Assembly (NCBI RefSeq): GCF_032118995.1
Contig: NC_092663.1
Location: 496,001 to 560,000, forward strand
Source of the DNA: Asterias amurensis
Lineage: Eukaryota; Echinodermata; Asteroidea; Forcipulatida; Asteriidae
DNA: 64,000 bases
Direction: 5' to 3'
Both the position numbers and the translations under genes were made by a program. Below, in pieces: positions 1 through 11,218 of the stretch. Numbering within the stretch: position 1 is the stretch's first letter; each line of letters starts with the position of its first letter. Below the pieces are notes generated by a model that searched no databases, was not told where the DNA came from, and saw only the letters and a program-made list of their open reading frames with translations.

Positions 1-120
1 CAGCAGACTTACCAGGTAAAATCCATTGTTCTTTGTAATGTGCGCATGCTCAGAACTACGTAAACAATAGGAATTAACCTGGTAAGTCTGCTGCCACCTA
101 GCGCCTCAAAGTCTCCCGTT
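1..120. mobile_element. MITE family I (right part, cut by window edge)
   Basis: Inverted-repeat element whose arms read GGCAGCAGACTTACCAGG and CTGGTAAGTCTGCTGCC and which ends in a GTCTCCC motif. Further copies lie at 13829-13960, 36472-36619 and 56948-57094. Fuller copies are about 147 bp with ends AATGGGAGACTTT / AAAGTCTCCCATT. No target duplication could be read. No coding capacity. Confidence 0.75.
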
Positions 121-819
121 GGCAAGTGTGTGGCATAGTTTGTCCCTGTGAAACTAGAGGGTTGGTATATTGCACATTTCTAGAGCATCTTGATAGCTTG
201 AACAGTTTTACCAACAATAATCTTATAATGCATCAAGTGAGTAATAGTATTGTTCCCACCAGTATGCTCTCTGGTACAGTTAGAGCCTTTCCAGTTAACC
301 TTTTGATCGAAAAAAGTTTGAACCATTTCAATATTCCTTATTGTTTCAAAATATTTTCTTGAAGAAGGTCATTTTGGAAAGTTTATTTAGAAAGGTTCAC
401 AATGCATGTTTCTTTTTAGAGATTCGATCATTTTAGGTTGTTTCTATTAACAAATGTTTTAAATGAATTAGCCATTACAAACCAATCCCTATTAAATATT
501 ATATATTTCTTCTTTTGTTCACCACATGTATTTAACAAAAATGTTTGGGTGATGGACTCCCCCTCCCATCCATCCAAAAAATGGGGCGGAGATCTACCAC
601 CCTGCTGCCCACAATCATGTTTTACAATCTTTAAACTTACATAAGATGCTCTAAGCTGGGTTCACTTTTGGCCAGTGACCTTACTACCTTCGCTCCAACG
701 CCATTCAACTCCCTTTGGAAAAAAAAAAAACTTTTATAAATGTGTTATTAATGACTAATTTGTTAAAGTGCTACTGTAACGAGCATGTTATCTTCGATAA
801 TCATACATTTTCAATTTAG

Positions 820-1671
820 ACCTTATTTGCAACAAATAGTTGTGTCAGTTGACTTGTACAAACTCCTGCCAAAACAGCCTTGTGACATCAAAATTCGTAT
901 TGCATTTGTAGGAAGTATGAACCGAGCTTTAAAAGTAAGTCAATTTCATTTACACATTTGAATTTGTTTTCCAAATTTATGTTTGAATCCTTGTGAGGGC
1001 CCAATATGTAACAGTTATTTCACTGCCTCACTGAAAATCACCCTCTAACTACCAAACTTTCAAACAAGTTTTTTTTTTTTTACTTGAAAGTGAAGTGCGG
1101 ATTGCCATAACCAGTTAATGCCATCAAGTTCACTCTGCTTTATGTTTGGCATTTCTGTGTCATAACTAATACGGCGAGCAAAGCAATGTAATTTGTACAA
1201 TTGGTATAAAAGTGAAAGGGACACATTAGCTTCTTTGGCCACAAAAACAGACTCTAAAGCTCTTCCACAACTTGTAAATACTACAATCTTTATCTGGACA
1301 AAATTGTTTCTTGGAGGCTCATCTCCTTCATGGTTTATTTACATCAATCTTTTTATCAAATTATTTGTGTACTTGTCACTAAAGTTAAAAGTATTTATTA
1401 CAAGTTGTAATGAGTACTTTTGTCACTTTAAATAGAATTTCAAAAGCAAAGATTTGAATTCAGAAAGAATTAAGTTCTTTGTTTGAAGTGCTTTCTCACT
1501 CCGATACCCACAAGACTTTCACATTCTGTAGAAAGTTATATTTGGGGTTCATAATATAAACTTTTTGTCAATGGAATATTGAAATATGCTAATTTCCAAC
1601 TTTTTTAGATCATAGAGTCACCCATCAGGCCTCCTCATTGCACCCTGGGCCATAAACATTGGCAAGAATAA
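820..1671 (+). CDS. Last two exons of an unrecognised + strand gene (partial)
   Basis: Two candidate exons at 820-934 and 1609-1671. The first follows a TTTTCAATTTAG acceptor, has 38 open codons (includes VDLYKLLPKQPCDIKIRIAF) and stops at AAA|gtaagt. The second follows a CAACTTTTTTAG acceptor, is in phase with the first and runs 20 codons (includes SPIRPPHCTLGHKHW) to a TAA at 1669. Phase agreement and consensus splice sites support a real gene 3' end whose 5' part lies left of the window. I do not recognise the family. An upstream piece at 184-237 does not join in phase. Could be a chance exon pair; no function proposed. Confidence 0.4.
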
Positions 1672-1940
1672 TGTTTTTGTAAGTGGAAAAACTAAAAGAA
1701 ATTCCCCAAAATGAGACAAACCATTTATAAACGTCCCAGCCGTGATCTCAGTTACATGTAAAAGGAATGTCAATTGGCTACAGCATTGGACAAATGTAGA
1801 AATTATAGGGGATGTGAAAATATGAAGTCGGGAGGATCGAGGGTTACGACTAGTTATGGTTATAGTAGCGTAATCAAACTAACAAGATGGATATGGGATG
1901 TTAACTTTTGTTTGCACACGTAAAACATTTAAATACTTAC
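1672..1940. other. Gap between two genes, nothing recognised
   Basis: AT-rich sequence between the stop of the + strand gene and the donor of the minus strand LRR exon. No repeat or clear signal seen. Confidence 0.4.
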
Positions 1941-2119
1941 AGTGCTGTTATAGAGTTATGTGGTAGAGGTGTTGTTGCGTTGTATGGCGTTTGGCAGGTT
2001 GCTTGGGAAACGCCACACCTACACCCTGCAGGACAATTCACAGCTGCAGTCGTACATATCATCAAATTCAGCATAATCCACACAGTCAGGAATGCTGAAA
2101 GTCCCTGAGGCCAACCCAT
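1941..2119 (-). CDS. Leucine-rich-repeat protein, first coding exon (signal peptide + LRRNT cap)
   Basis: ATG at 2119-2117 opens a 59-codon exon ending at a consensus donor (CT|gtaagt, phase 2). Residues 1-26 are a hydrophobic signal peptide (VWIMLNLMICTTA). Residues 29-42 hold four cysteines in the pattern C-x3-C-x-C-x6-C (CPAGCRCGVSQATC), the classic N-terminal LRR cap, followed by PLPHNSITAL, which matches the start of a first repeat. The protein should therefore be secreted or on the cell surface. No leucine-rich repeats are seen further left on this strand, so the remaining exons lie beyond the window edge. The exact subfamily (Toll-like, SLIT-like, LRR receptor) cannot be told from the cap alone. 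Confidence 0.7.
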
Positions 2120-2320
2120 TGCTAAATGCTTGGTTGTTGGGTGGGGGGATGGGGCGAAGAAATCATAGTTAGTTAGAAAATTGGTAAATAGATTTGGACT
2201 GATATCAGCATTGGAATTTCAAAATAACACACATCTTTTTGTTAATCTGTCATGACTCGACCTTTTGGACTTAATTTTAATGTTTTATAAATAATAGCAT
2301 ACAAATATTGACTGCTGTGA

Positions 2321-2426
2321 GGGGTACAGTTAAAATTATAAGCTCAAGGTGACGTCAAGACCATGACTATGCCCGAAGCGAATGGTCTTGACATCACTGA
2401 GGGCCTATAATTTTAACTGAGCCCCA
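2321..2426. mobile_element. Short palindromic element (~105 bp)
   Basis: Arms GGGGTACAGTTAAAATTATA and TATAATTTTAACTGAGCCCC, with inner arms around AAGACCAT / ATGGTCTTGACATCA. A hairpin MITE; no other copy was noticed in the window. Confidence 0.6.
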
Positions 2427-2438
2427 AGTACTAAGCAG

Positions 2439-2700
2439 GCAATATCACAGGCATGATACTCGGGTGGGATTCGAACCCACGACCTTTACAATTCTAGACA
2501 CTGCTCTAGACAGGGTCGTGGGTTCGAATCCCACCCGAGTATCATGCCTGTGATATTTTTTCACAGGACTCAGGAAAGTACCGAGTGTACAGTGCTAACA
2601 CACATCAGTGCATGGGTAAAAACCAAAATTAATATTCTTTATCCCCGATGCAAATTTAACATCTCAGTCAATGTTTCTTTTATAGACTTAATAAAGATTC
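2439..2700. mobile_element. tRNA-derived SINE family S1, head-to-head inverted pair
   Basis: A + copy of SINE S1 (B-box GGTTCGAATCC, body to ATGCAAATTTAACATC) is preceded by an inverted copy of its own head. The two B-box regions (2461-2490 and 2514-2543) form a near-perfect palindrome around a ~25-bp centre. S1 copies recur at about 20680-20995, 26515-26912, 27430-27950 and 40505-40610. Confidence 0.75.
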
Positions 2701-3685
2701 TTCCAATCAACAAACCCCCGAGTCTGACTACCGTGACACTGAATGCTACACATGAGCGACCCATTTGCGACTGTTATTTTCAGGGCGGGCACAGTCGGTT
2801 GCTATGCCCCGGGCATAGTTAACTATGACATCATCTTGAAAGAAAAAGGGGGCCCAGCTATTTCAATGACCCCATTTTTAACCAATCAGATTAGAGGATT
2901 ATATATTATAGATTAGAGGTATATAATACATTGTACTATGTTATTACACGCCTCTTGCTTGTTCTGTATTCTGGTTGGCTGAAACACGGTCACGTGAGAT
3001 CAACTAATATAGTCTAGTGAGCGAGCACGCGTGTTTGCGGGAACTAGTTCTCGACCGGGCACTAGTCTTTGAAAATAGTGCCCGGTTACAGCACCCTCTC
3101 TTGACTTGAACCGTGAACAGCAACTACAAAAGTTCCTTTCTTTTCCAGATTTCTGTTCTTATTTCACATTTAAGACTGAGCTGTGTTATAAAACACAATC
3201 TAGTATTACTAGTAGGCATACAAGACTATAACTCTTTTTAATGAGTAAAGCACTGAAATTCTTCATACTCGGCATACTGCACCCTAGGTTGTTGGTGTTA
3301 GCTCTCAGTCTCATGTGTCAAGGGAAGACTTGTGATCTTTAGCATTGGCTTGACTAAAACTTGATTGACCAATTAGATTGGTCTTGCAAATGAGTGGCTG
3401 AAAGTTTGGCAGGAGCATAATTATTATTGTCACTTTGTTGCCATGGTTGTCATTGCATAACTTTGTGGAAACTTTGTAATTGTTCAGAGTCACTTTTATA
3501 GAACTATGCGGTTTTGTTATGCTATTTTCTCCCGTGACTTACCTTGCGTTTGGGACAATCGGCATTTGAAGAATGAAGTGTACTGGTAAAACGGAGTAGT
3601 TGGGACTGAATTACGGTAAGAATTTATCATTTTGAAGCATTTTTGAGATTGCGGAGTTGATTTTCTGTCGCCCACAGGGCCAGAT

Positions 3686-3830
3686 TTCTAGGAGTAGTTC
3701 TTTAAGATAAGGCTAAACATGTCGGGCCCTACTCCTACCTACTCCTAGAACTATTTCGGTTTTGTCTGCTATCGTCTCCCAAAGCGGGAGCGGGCGAAAC
3801 CGAAATAGTTGTAGGAGTAGCCTAACTCCT
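3686..3830. mobile_element. Palindromic element, degenerate
   Basis: Imperfect inverted arms CTAGGAGTAG / CTACTCCTAG and GAACTATTTCGGTTT / AAACCGAAATAGTT. Resembles a small MITE; no second copy was found in the window. Confidence 0.45.
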
Positions 3831-4001
3831 ATAAACCATAGAGAAAGGACAATAGAAACAACACTATATTCTCTAGAATAGAACTGTATTACGAGGTTCG
3901 AGACGATAGCGGGACGAACTTCACCATGGTTCTACCATGGTTCTACATGTACATGTTCCTCGGTAGATGGAGTGGACAGGAAGAATGAGAACACATCATG
4001 A

Positions 4002-5031
4002 TACAGTCATTTGACCAGTTCTGGATCACTTTTTGAATTCACATTGTTTTTTGTTGCAATCTCTTTGATATTTTAAACAAAAAAGTTTATCAGTTTACCT
4101 AAACATGACATAAAACTCACCAAGTATTCACTGACACAAAAAGATTAGTTCTTTTGAAGAGGCTTTAAGAAAAGTATTGTCACCTGTTTGACCAGTTCAG
4201 GATCAGTTGAATCTATTCTGAATCAGTAGAGTGCCCTTTATTGCAAACCCATACTCCCATTCATAAAACTGTCTCTCAAGGACACAAAACTTCAGAGGTG
4301 TGTTGGCATGGACTTGGACTTCATTTGTTTAGTGAATGGCATGCAAGTGTCTTCAATAGCAGCGCAAAAACCCAGTGACAAAACCACAAAACAACAGCAA
4401 AGGCAAATGAAAAAGTGAAGCGAACCTAAAAAGCATTATCGACCCCTCCAAGTTTAAATTTCTCCAAAAAAAAAAAATTCTAAAAGAATTTGTTGAAGTA
4501 ATGTTTCTCAAAATCATCTGAATAAACTTTCTACTGCAGTAGTATGATTTTACCATACTTAGTAAGTTAGTGCGGCACCATTTGACGCAATGAGATGTTG
4601 AGTGATCCCGAACTGGTCAAGGGTAAGTTGCCCCCCTAAAGAAGATTTTGGTAACTTCGTCTCCTCAAAAAAACAAGATGTCTGCACAGTATTTACAGGA
4701 ATGTTTTTTTACACATTTTTATCATTTTACATAAATATTTTTTGCCCCCGCACTCCAATTCTAAAGGTAAGAAGTTTTAACAGTGTTTTTCAACCAACAT
4801 TTTTAAACAAAAAAATGATAAATTTCGCAGACAACCTTCAGGAAAACAGCCATAATTTATTTGCTGATGATGTTTGGCACCTTATTTTGGGTTTGTTGGT
4901 TTAATGGGTGTTAATCTTCACATTTATCAACAGAAATTGGTAATAATGAGAAGTGATATAACTATTTGGTTATTGCAAAGTTGAAGTGATCCCGAACTGG
5001 TCAATGATCCCGAACTGGTCAAATGACTGTA
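4002..5031. mobile_element. Non-autonomous Tc1/mariner-like element (~1.03 kb)
   Basis: Ends are TA-CAGTCATTTGACCAGTTC and GAACTGGTCAAATGACTG-TA: terminal inverted repeats starting CAGT inside a TA duplication, as in Tc1/mariner elements. The motif TGACCAGTTC...GGATCA recurs inside (4189, 4600, 4985), giving repeated subterminal binding-site-like copies. The only longish open frame (4602-4904 +) shows no transposase motif, so I read it as internally filled or deleted and non-autonomous. Confidence 0.65.
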
Positions 5032-7113
5032 GTAAATATTGATGGGCTAAAACCAAACCTACCTTTCAATGTCGAGTGGGCTGATATGACACAGTTCATT
5101 AATATACTCAATAATACAATGATAAATTGTCTGTCATGCAGTAAGACCCGAAGATATACATGTATGAAGGAACATCAGCTTGTTTGCTATAGACGTAGAA
5201 TACATCAACCATCAACGTTGTTGTAGCTGGAACTAAAAGTCGTCAACGTCAGTTCGTGATACGTTCGAGTTCTAAATACTCGTTTAAAAACAAAATGTGA
5301 TGTACGCGCATTCCTTTTAAAAACTGCGTCTAAGGTCGATGAGAGAGTGCGCGCAGCAACGACGTCTCTTTCAATGGTGCAAAGTTGTGCGTCCCCACAC
5401 ACGCGAACAGCCGCGTACGTACGCGAAAGGAGGAGAGAACGATGTCGCGCTAAAGCTTTAGACGCGCGGATGTATTGTTTTTGAGAGTACAACTTACTTG
5501 TGCGTGCGTGGATCGATGCGAAAACAGCGTTTAAATTTAAAACCAAACAACAACTGTCAATTTTTTTCGTTTTCAAGATCAATTCATAAAATAAAAGTTT
5601 GTTTTATCCATTATTCTGATGGGTGTCAAATAGCCACTTTTCGGCCTTCAAAGTAAAATTTGATTTTCCGGTATCTGAAAGTAAAGAAGAAAAGTAGATG
5701 GCCGCTTTTCGGCCGCCAGAGTAAAATCTTCTTTTCAGGTGGAAAAAGCAGAGAAAAAGAAAATTGCATTTTAAAAAAACGTTTTCTAATCTGCCTTTCT
5801 ACTAGCTACTCCGATAGCATTAAAAGCAAATGGCCACTTTTCGTCCGTCAGCATAAAGTAAAAGTCCTGCCTTCTGGTACAGAAAAGTAGAGGAAAAAAA
5901 TAAACAGAAAAATGCACTTTCACAAAATGCACTTTCACAAAATGTTCAATCTGAATCAATGAGGGTTGTTGTTTTAAATATCATCCTGATACTCGCTCCA
6001 GAGTTTTGGCAATATCAAAAGAAGTATATAGGAGTGTTTACACGGTAAGACTTCTCAGACTATAAGGATTATTCTTCCTAAAATTCACTCCAGCGTTTTG
6101 GCAATATCTCCATAAAGAAGTATAAGAGGCGTTACCGCGGTAACTTCAGACTGTGTGTTATACAGGATTGTTATTCCTGTGTGAATTATTCGCTCCAGAG
6201 TTTTAGCGATAAAGAAGTACAGCAGCTTTGGGAAATGTTTCATTTCTCAGTACATACATCATGTAGTAATGGCAAAACAATGCATATGTATTTTACAGTG
6301 GGGTGATTCTATTTTTTATTTTATTTTTTCACTGTTCATCCTACATCACACAGTTGTTTCTTCACATGATCAATGTAAATGTGATTAAATGTAAATCTGT
6401 GGACTTGTCTTTTGTGTTACAGAAAGTACCCAGACCCTTAAAGCCATTGGACCCTTTCGGTAAACAGTATTGTCCAAGGCCCACACTTCGTGTACCACAA
6501 CATCTATATCAAATAACAAACCTGTGAAAATTTAGGCTCAATCGGTCATCGGAGTCGGGAGAAAATAACAGGAAAACCCACCCTTGTTTCCGCACGTTTC
6601 GCCGTGTCATTACGTGTTTAAAATAAATCCGTAATTCTCGTTAACGAGAATTGATATTGTTTTACCGTTTTCTCAAAAAGTAAAGCATTTCATGGAATAA
6701 TATTTCAAGAGAAGTATTTCACCACTACCTTCTATAAACCCTGTAAGTTATTTGTAAATCTGTGAACTTTTTTTTTTTTCTGTACCGAAAGGGTCCAATG
6801 GCTTTAAAGACATATTTTAACAAAACTCTGCAAGCAAACAATGCCAAACAACTTTATATCATGTGCCGAGCTCTAAACCAATCACAAGGCAGAATGATTT
6901 TTGTATTAGGGGTTTTTTGTTTTCATAACCTGCTAACTGTAAGGTTTTTCGATTGTTGGTTTTTCAATCCTGTGACATAATACATCGATATCATACTATT
7001 TAAACTTAAATTATAGCAATAATAAGTGATGCAGTGTTCAATGGCGGACACATCTAGATGACCTTCAAAAAGAGCAAAGCTCCTGCTCTAAACGCAATAC
7101 AAAGGAAAGTTTG
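5032..7113. other. Intergenic stretch between the LRR exon and Ly6 gene
   Basis: Holds a CpG-rich block (about 5230-5530, rich in GCGCGC/ACGTACGCG), which could be a promoter or an old repeat, and two sets of degenerate ~100-bp direct repeats. At 5630-5890 a GGCCACTTTTCGGCC motif occurs three times. At 5980-6215 a CTCCAGAGTTTTGGCAATAT motif occurs three times. The MITE pieces at 6375-6807 are listed separately. No exon is supported here. Confidence 0.4.
6375..6807. mobile_element. MITE family C joined to the end of a family B copy
   Basis: Family C copy at 6438-6807: TTAA-AGCCATTGGACCCTTTCGG ... CCGAAAGGGTCCAATGGCT-TTAA. Its left TTAA is also the terminal TTAA of a family B right end (6375-6441, ...AAGTACCCAGACCCTTAA), so C sits exactly on the B terminus. 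A second C copy is at 48434-48787. Confidence 0.75.
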
Positions 7114-7383
7114 CTAAACCCATGATGCCAAACAACTAAAAGCTACCAAAGTGATTCTTGCTAGCGTGTTTGCTGCACTGTTCTTAAGGTCAGATGGCAC
7201 CCATGTTGACTTATAGCTCAGATCATCTGGGTAGTCGGCATTGCAGAGTTCTGACTGGCAGCATGAGCGACAAGATCCAGTGCGAGACAACTCCCGGCAG
7301 GTTGAACCTTCAGTACACTCTAGCTCCGTAGTACAACCTCGTTTCATAAATGAACGAACCCCTGCTTGAGTAAGCACATCAGT
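7114..7383 (-). CDS. Ly6/uPAR protein, coding exon 2
   Basis: Residues 55-143: second half of the three-finger domain with the terminal CCQSELCN motif and the GPI signal. Confidence 0.82.
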   Translation of the reverse strand, partial: TDVLTQAGVRSFMKRGCTTELECTEGSTCRELSRTGSCRSCCQSELCNADYPDDLSYKSTWVPSDLKNSAANTLARITLVAFSCLASWV

Positions 7384-8847
7384 CTGCAAGTGTAAGAAAG
7401 AAGGTGTTTACTTAAACTGGGAAATACAGGGTTCGCGGTGCTCACTCGGGTGAGCCCCTTACAAGAGCTACTCGAAAGATACCACTCGCCCCCTCGTCGG
7501 TGACGGCTAGCACCTCGGGTCACCCCAAGTGACCCATTCCCCAAGTAGGGCACTGAGGGCTGACCCGGGTGAGCCCCTCTGGAATGGCGTCAAAGCTATT
7601 CGAACTCACCGGGGACAGACCGGGACAGACCGGGGTCGACCCAGGGAAGCTAATCGAACGCGCACCCTCAGATACATTGATTGCGTTTGGGTTGGTACAA
7701 TGCAATCATTGGACAACAGTGACTAAAAGCTACCGTAGCTGGGTTTGTTTTGATTGGTCTGTGGTCACCTCGGTTGACCAATCAAACCACAGATATGGAA
7801 CTTTCGGTCGTCTGCATGTACTATGTGTCCACGTGTGTGGTGTTTAGGCATAGGCATCATTACATGCATGTGGATGTATACTTGCATGATGTTGATGTAG
7901 AATTTGTGCGTATCTCTATGAATTGAATGTACTTTTATGTCATTGTATACTTTTTCAAAGCGGGCCGAAAACAATTAGAATTGCAGGCTATGCGTCAGTC
8001 AACAACAATTCAGAGAAAATGTTTACATAAATCGTAAACAAACAAAAGATCTATATTTGACTTTATTATAAACACCGGAAAAATAGCGTGAAAAAAATTC
8101 TTTGTTCCACGTTCTAATTTTGTCACCGACCTAAATATTAGGAATCGTAATAATGTGGAACAATATCAAATTGGATGGCACATAATTGAGGCTACCCTTC
8201 TTCTTTCACAACAAATGGCTGATAGACTCGGTGAGTTTAAAAGACCCGTAAAGATATCAGGGTTTTAACGACGTCCGATACTACGCCTTCGTTTCCAAGA
8301 AGACCCCATCATCCCATGGGCATTCCGCTGCTAAGCTCACTGCCTAATGAATCATTAATGAGATTGCATGACAGAAAGATACATTGGCGAATAATGGCAT
8401 GGGATATTATGTAGTCTTCTTCCCCCAAAGGTGAAATAATCATGCGGGAAAAGACTAATTTTTATCGGCCTTATCTGTTGATTTGTTAGGCTCTTTTTTT
8501 TTCAAACAACTCCGTTGAGAAGGCGGTGTAAATGATGCAATAAAAGCATTCCATTCCTTATTATTTCATTTCTGTAAACTGCGTTTTAATTTATGCTTCG
8601 ATAATATTTTTTATTCATTATTTTTTTGAAGGTTTTGGCTATTATTGTTAGGCATAATATTATAGTATATAATGAATGATCTTACATAGCAGAATGTCCT
8701 GCATGTTGTCGATGTGGTGTTATCGGGTCCAGTTTCGCACCTGGAGTTTAGACTCAATAATGATGCGCAATCATAGCAGTTGAAGGATGCTGTGGCAGCA
8801 ACACCAGCCAGTAAAAGACCTATCAGTGAATTATAGTAAATAAACAT
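7114..8847 (-). CDS. Ly6/uPAR-type GPI-anchored three-finger protein, two coding exons
   Basis: Exon 1 is 8847-8686 (54 codons, ends TAT|gtaaga) and exon 2 is 7383-7114 (89 codons plus TAG), giving 143 residues. Exon 2 opens after a cacttgcag acceptor. Residues 1-22 are a signal peptide (YYNSLIGLLLAGVAATAS). The mature protein starts with FNCYDCASL and carries about ten cysteines, ending the domain with CCQSELCNAD, the CC-x4-CN signature of the Ly6/uPAR three-finger fold. The tail (NTLARITLVAFSCLASWV) is a hydrophobic GPI-attachment signal. It is therefore probably a lipid-anchored cell-surface protein; ligand unknown. The start at 8847 was chosen because a clean signal peptide begins there. 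An in-frame GTG further upstream would add twelve residues but crosses a possible acceptor. A 5' UTR exon upstream is likely. Confidence 0.82.
7428..7672. mobile_element. MITE family K in the Ly6 intron
   Basis: GC-rich inverted-repeat element with GGGTGAGCCCC and an end resembling GCTAATCGAACGC. The best-preserved copy is at 51717-51972 (GGTGGGTTCGATTAGCTT ... AAGCTAATCGAACGCACC); another lies at 41945-42130. Confidence 0.6.
8686..8847 (-). CDS. Ly6/uPAR protein, coding exon 1
   Basis: Residues 1-54: signal peptide and first finger (NCYDCASL ... CRTFCY). Phase 0 donor gtaaga. Confidence 0.8.
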
Positions 8848-10668
8848 ATTTACAGCACTGCAAGTTACCTTCAGAAACTTCACATCACAATACGATAGGA
8901 GACATTAACTATTACAATGTTGAAAATAAATTAAAATGCTACAGAACACTAAAATAATATTATACTTACATGTCATGAATAATTGAGCCATTTTACTTTC
9001 GAATAGAACCTTTCCCTTTCCCATGTTGCCTGCAATCCTCCTACGTAGGTCAAGTTTCCACAATTGACCCGATCGGCGGTATACTTCCTCACGAGTTTTT
9101 GATAATAAACTGGATAGTATTTTATTTTTGTGGATGATTTTGTCCAGTGCGTAGGTCTACCTCGAGATAAAGGTATAAGACGCCCTCCGTGTCACCATCG
9201 GGTAAATCCCAAGACACTAGGGAGGAGCGGCCAAGCATGAGGGTGTGAAGATGCCGTGGCCGAGTGGTTTAATATTCTCCATAATAATAATGATACTTAG
9301 ACAAATAGCATTATGGATGTAGAATACCTCCATGGATAGCAATACTTTGCTTATTGGTTAAAATACTTGAGTATTGCCATGAATAATGCAGTGAAACGAA
9401 TTAAAAATCGAATTTATTTGCAAAAGCTCAACAATAGGGGAAATCACATCCACAGTGGGCAAGGAAACGACTGTGTTATGTTTCAGCAGCCCAAAATACT
9501 TGTGTCTGGATACATGAACAATATATTTGTGACACTAGACACTGTTGATATTTGACCAGTCATCTCACTGGGTGTATCTAAACATAATTATGCTTAAAAA
9601 ATGTGAACATTTGAGCTCAATTGGTCGTCGAAGATGCGAGATATGGAAGAAAAAACACCCTTGTCACACGAAGTTGTGTACTTTCAGATGCTTGTTTTCT
9701 ATACCTCAAAGTCTAATTCTGAGGTCTCGAAATCAAATTCGTGGATAGCTAGTTTTTTTTTCTCGAAAACTACGTTACTTCAGAGAGAGAGATTCGTTTT
9801 CTCACAATGTTTTATACTATTAATCTCTCCCCATTACTCGTTACCAAGTAGAGGTAGCGAGTCAGGTAACGAGTGCTAATAATTATTTTGAGTAATTACC
9901 AATAGTGTCCACCAATAAAGTCAACTGGAAATACAATATGTTTTCCTCAAACATAAGAGTATGTTCATGAACAATAACATATTTTTTTAAAAACACGTTT
10001 TCTCGGTCAATTTCGGTTAATGAGCTGCCAATTTACCCACCAAGCTATTCTATTTCGCGAGAAATCGAATGCTTCTGAAAAGGGTCAATCGATTTGTTTT
10101 AACAAAATTCAACATTTTCTGCAAACTTTCAATTAAGTTAAATTCCTCTAAACATAAGTTGTTTCGTTTTCAACAAAATCAACAAATTTGGTTACATTGT
10201 TACAAAAAATAGTGATCTTTTCTTGAATTCGAGTGTCGGTTCGAATCCCGGTCGTGAGACTTGTGTCCTTGAGCAAGATACTTTACTATAACTGCTTCTC
10301 TTCACCCAGGGGTATAAAATATGGGTTTCTGCGAGGGTAGAGGTTGATATTGTGAATGATGAAGCTTTTGGAGCGATATAAACTGTTGCCCAGGTTGTAT
10401 ACTCCCAAAGGGAGCTGAGAAACATAAAAAGGGATGTTATTGGCCCTATGACCAGGGCACGAATGTAAAGCGCATTTATACGGTTATGGTTCCATAGTTT
10501 TCCAATCTGGGTTGGCAAAAACTCGGGCTGTGTAACACGAATAGCGCCCTCTCGGGTCAGGGCCAACTCTTAAATTTGTAAATAACTATTTTTTTAGAAC
10601 CTTTGTGACAAAACACATATCTACGTGACAAAAACTATTTTGACAAAATACCACTTCCAGCTGACTGT
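8848..10668. other. Upstream of Ly6: degenerate MITE A, THAP-element ends and a SINE S2 piece
   Basis: 9531-9917 is a reverse, worn copy of family A. 9916 (AAAGTCAACTGGAAATAC) to 10668 (ACTTCCAGCTGACTGTTA) carries both ends of family F, the THAP-bearing element, with a SINE S2 fragment (about 10225-10560) inside. 8990-9250 shows nothing recognisable apart from a short tRNA-like GTGGCCGAGTGGTTTA at 9250. Confidence 0.5.
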
Positions 10669-10991
10669 TAGTTTCATCTAGATTGGTTTGTTAACACCAT
10701 CGCACCCCAACCACTCCTCCCAACCCCCTACTGCAGACAGGTCGTGGCGTAGACATCCTACATAAAGAACTACACCGCTGCTGCCTTTAAGAGCTTTTCG
10801 AGGTCATGACCTTGCCTGACCTTGCTGTGGAATGTACATTCATACAATGTCATACGTTTATTATGCAGTGACTAGCACTGCATGAATGTACATGTACTGT
10901 GCACACACACATTGGTTTCCGGCACTGTCCCGAAGACTAGTGGTCTCTGTGTTCTGTCAGAAAACTGGCATTTCTTCAAGATATTGTGACG
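10669..10991 (+). promoter_or_regulatory. Putative promoter / 5' UTR of the integrin gene
   Basis: Non-repetitive stretch directly before the integrin start codon. No TATA box at a convincing distance was seen. Contains a local ACATGTACATGT-like palindrome and a CA run. Assigned from position only. Confidence 0.3.
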
Positions 10992-11218
10992 ATGGGGACG
11001 ATTAATGAATACCGATGGAATTGCCATTTTCCTATGGATGTTTTATTAGTGTTTGTGGTAGTTCTTCAAACTGTTGGAAGGATAGAATGTTCCAATTTAG
11101 AAGTTCGTTTGCCGATGGTGAAAGAAGGTCCAATGGATAGCCTGTTTGGATTTTCTGTTGCTGAACACATTGTTTCAATGAAAGAACCAACACTATCAGA
11201 CAACTACGATGGAAGCTT
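10992..11218 (+). CDS. Integrin alpha exon 1
   Basis: Residues 1-75 plus two bases. Signal peptide (PMDVLLVFVVVLQTVG) then the start of the first propeller blade (DSLFGFSVAEH). The ATG at 10992 was chosen over an in-frame GTG two codons earlier. Donor gtgagt. Confidence 0.92.

Noticed and set aside
184-237. Extra upstream exon of the left-edge + strand gene
   Set aside because: Plausible splice sites, but its only open frame does not join in phase with the exon at 820.
2461-2545. tRNA gene
   Set aside because: The B-box is perfect, but no complete cloverleaf is present and the body and tail match a dispersed SINE.
4602-4904. 100-codon + strand frame inside the Tc1-like element
   Set aside because: No DDE-transposase or helix-turn-helix wording; low-complexity phenylalanine-rich reading.
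5205-5582. 125-codon minus-strand frame
   Set aside because: Lies in a CpG-rich block, no recognisable domain, no supporting splice context; probably chance.
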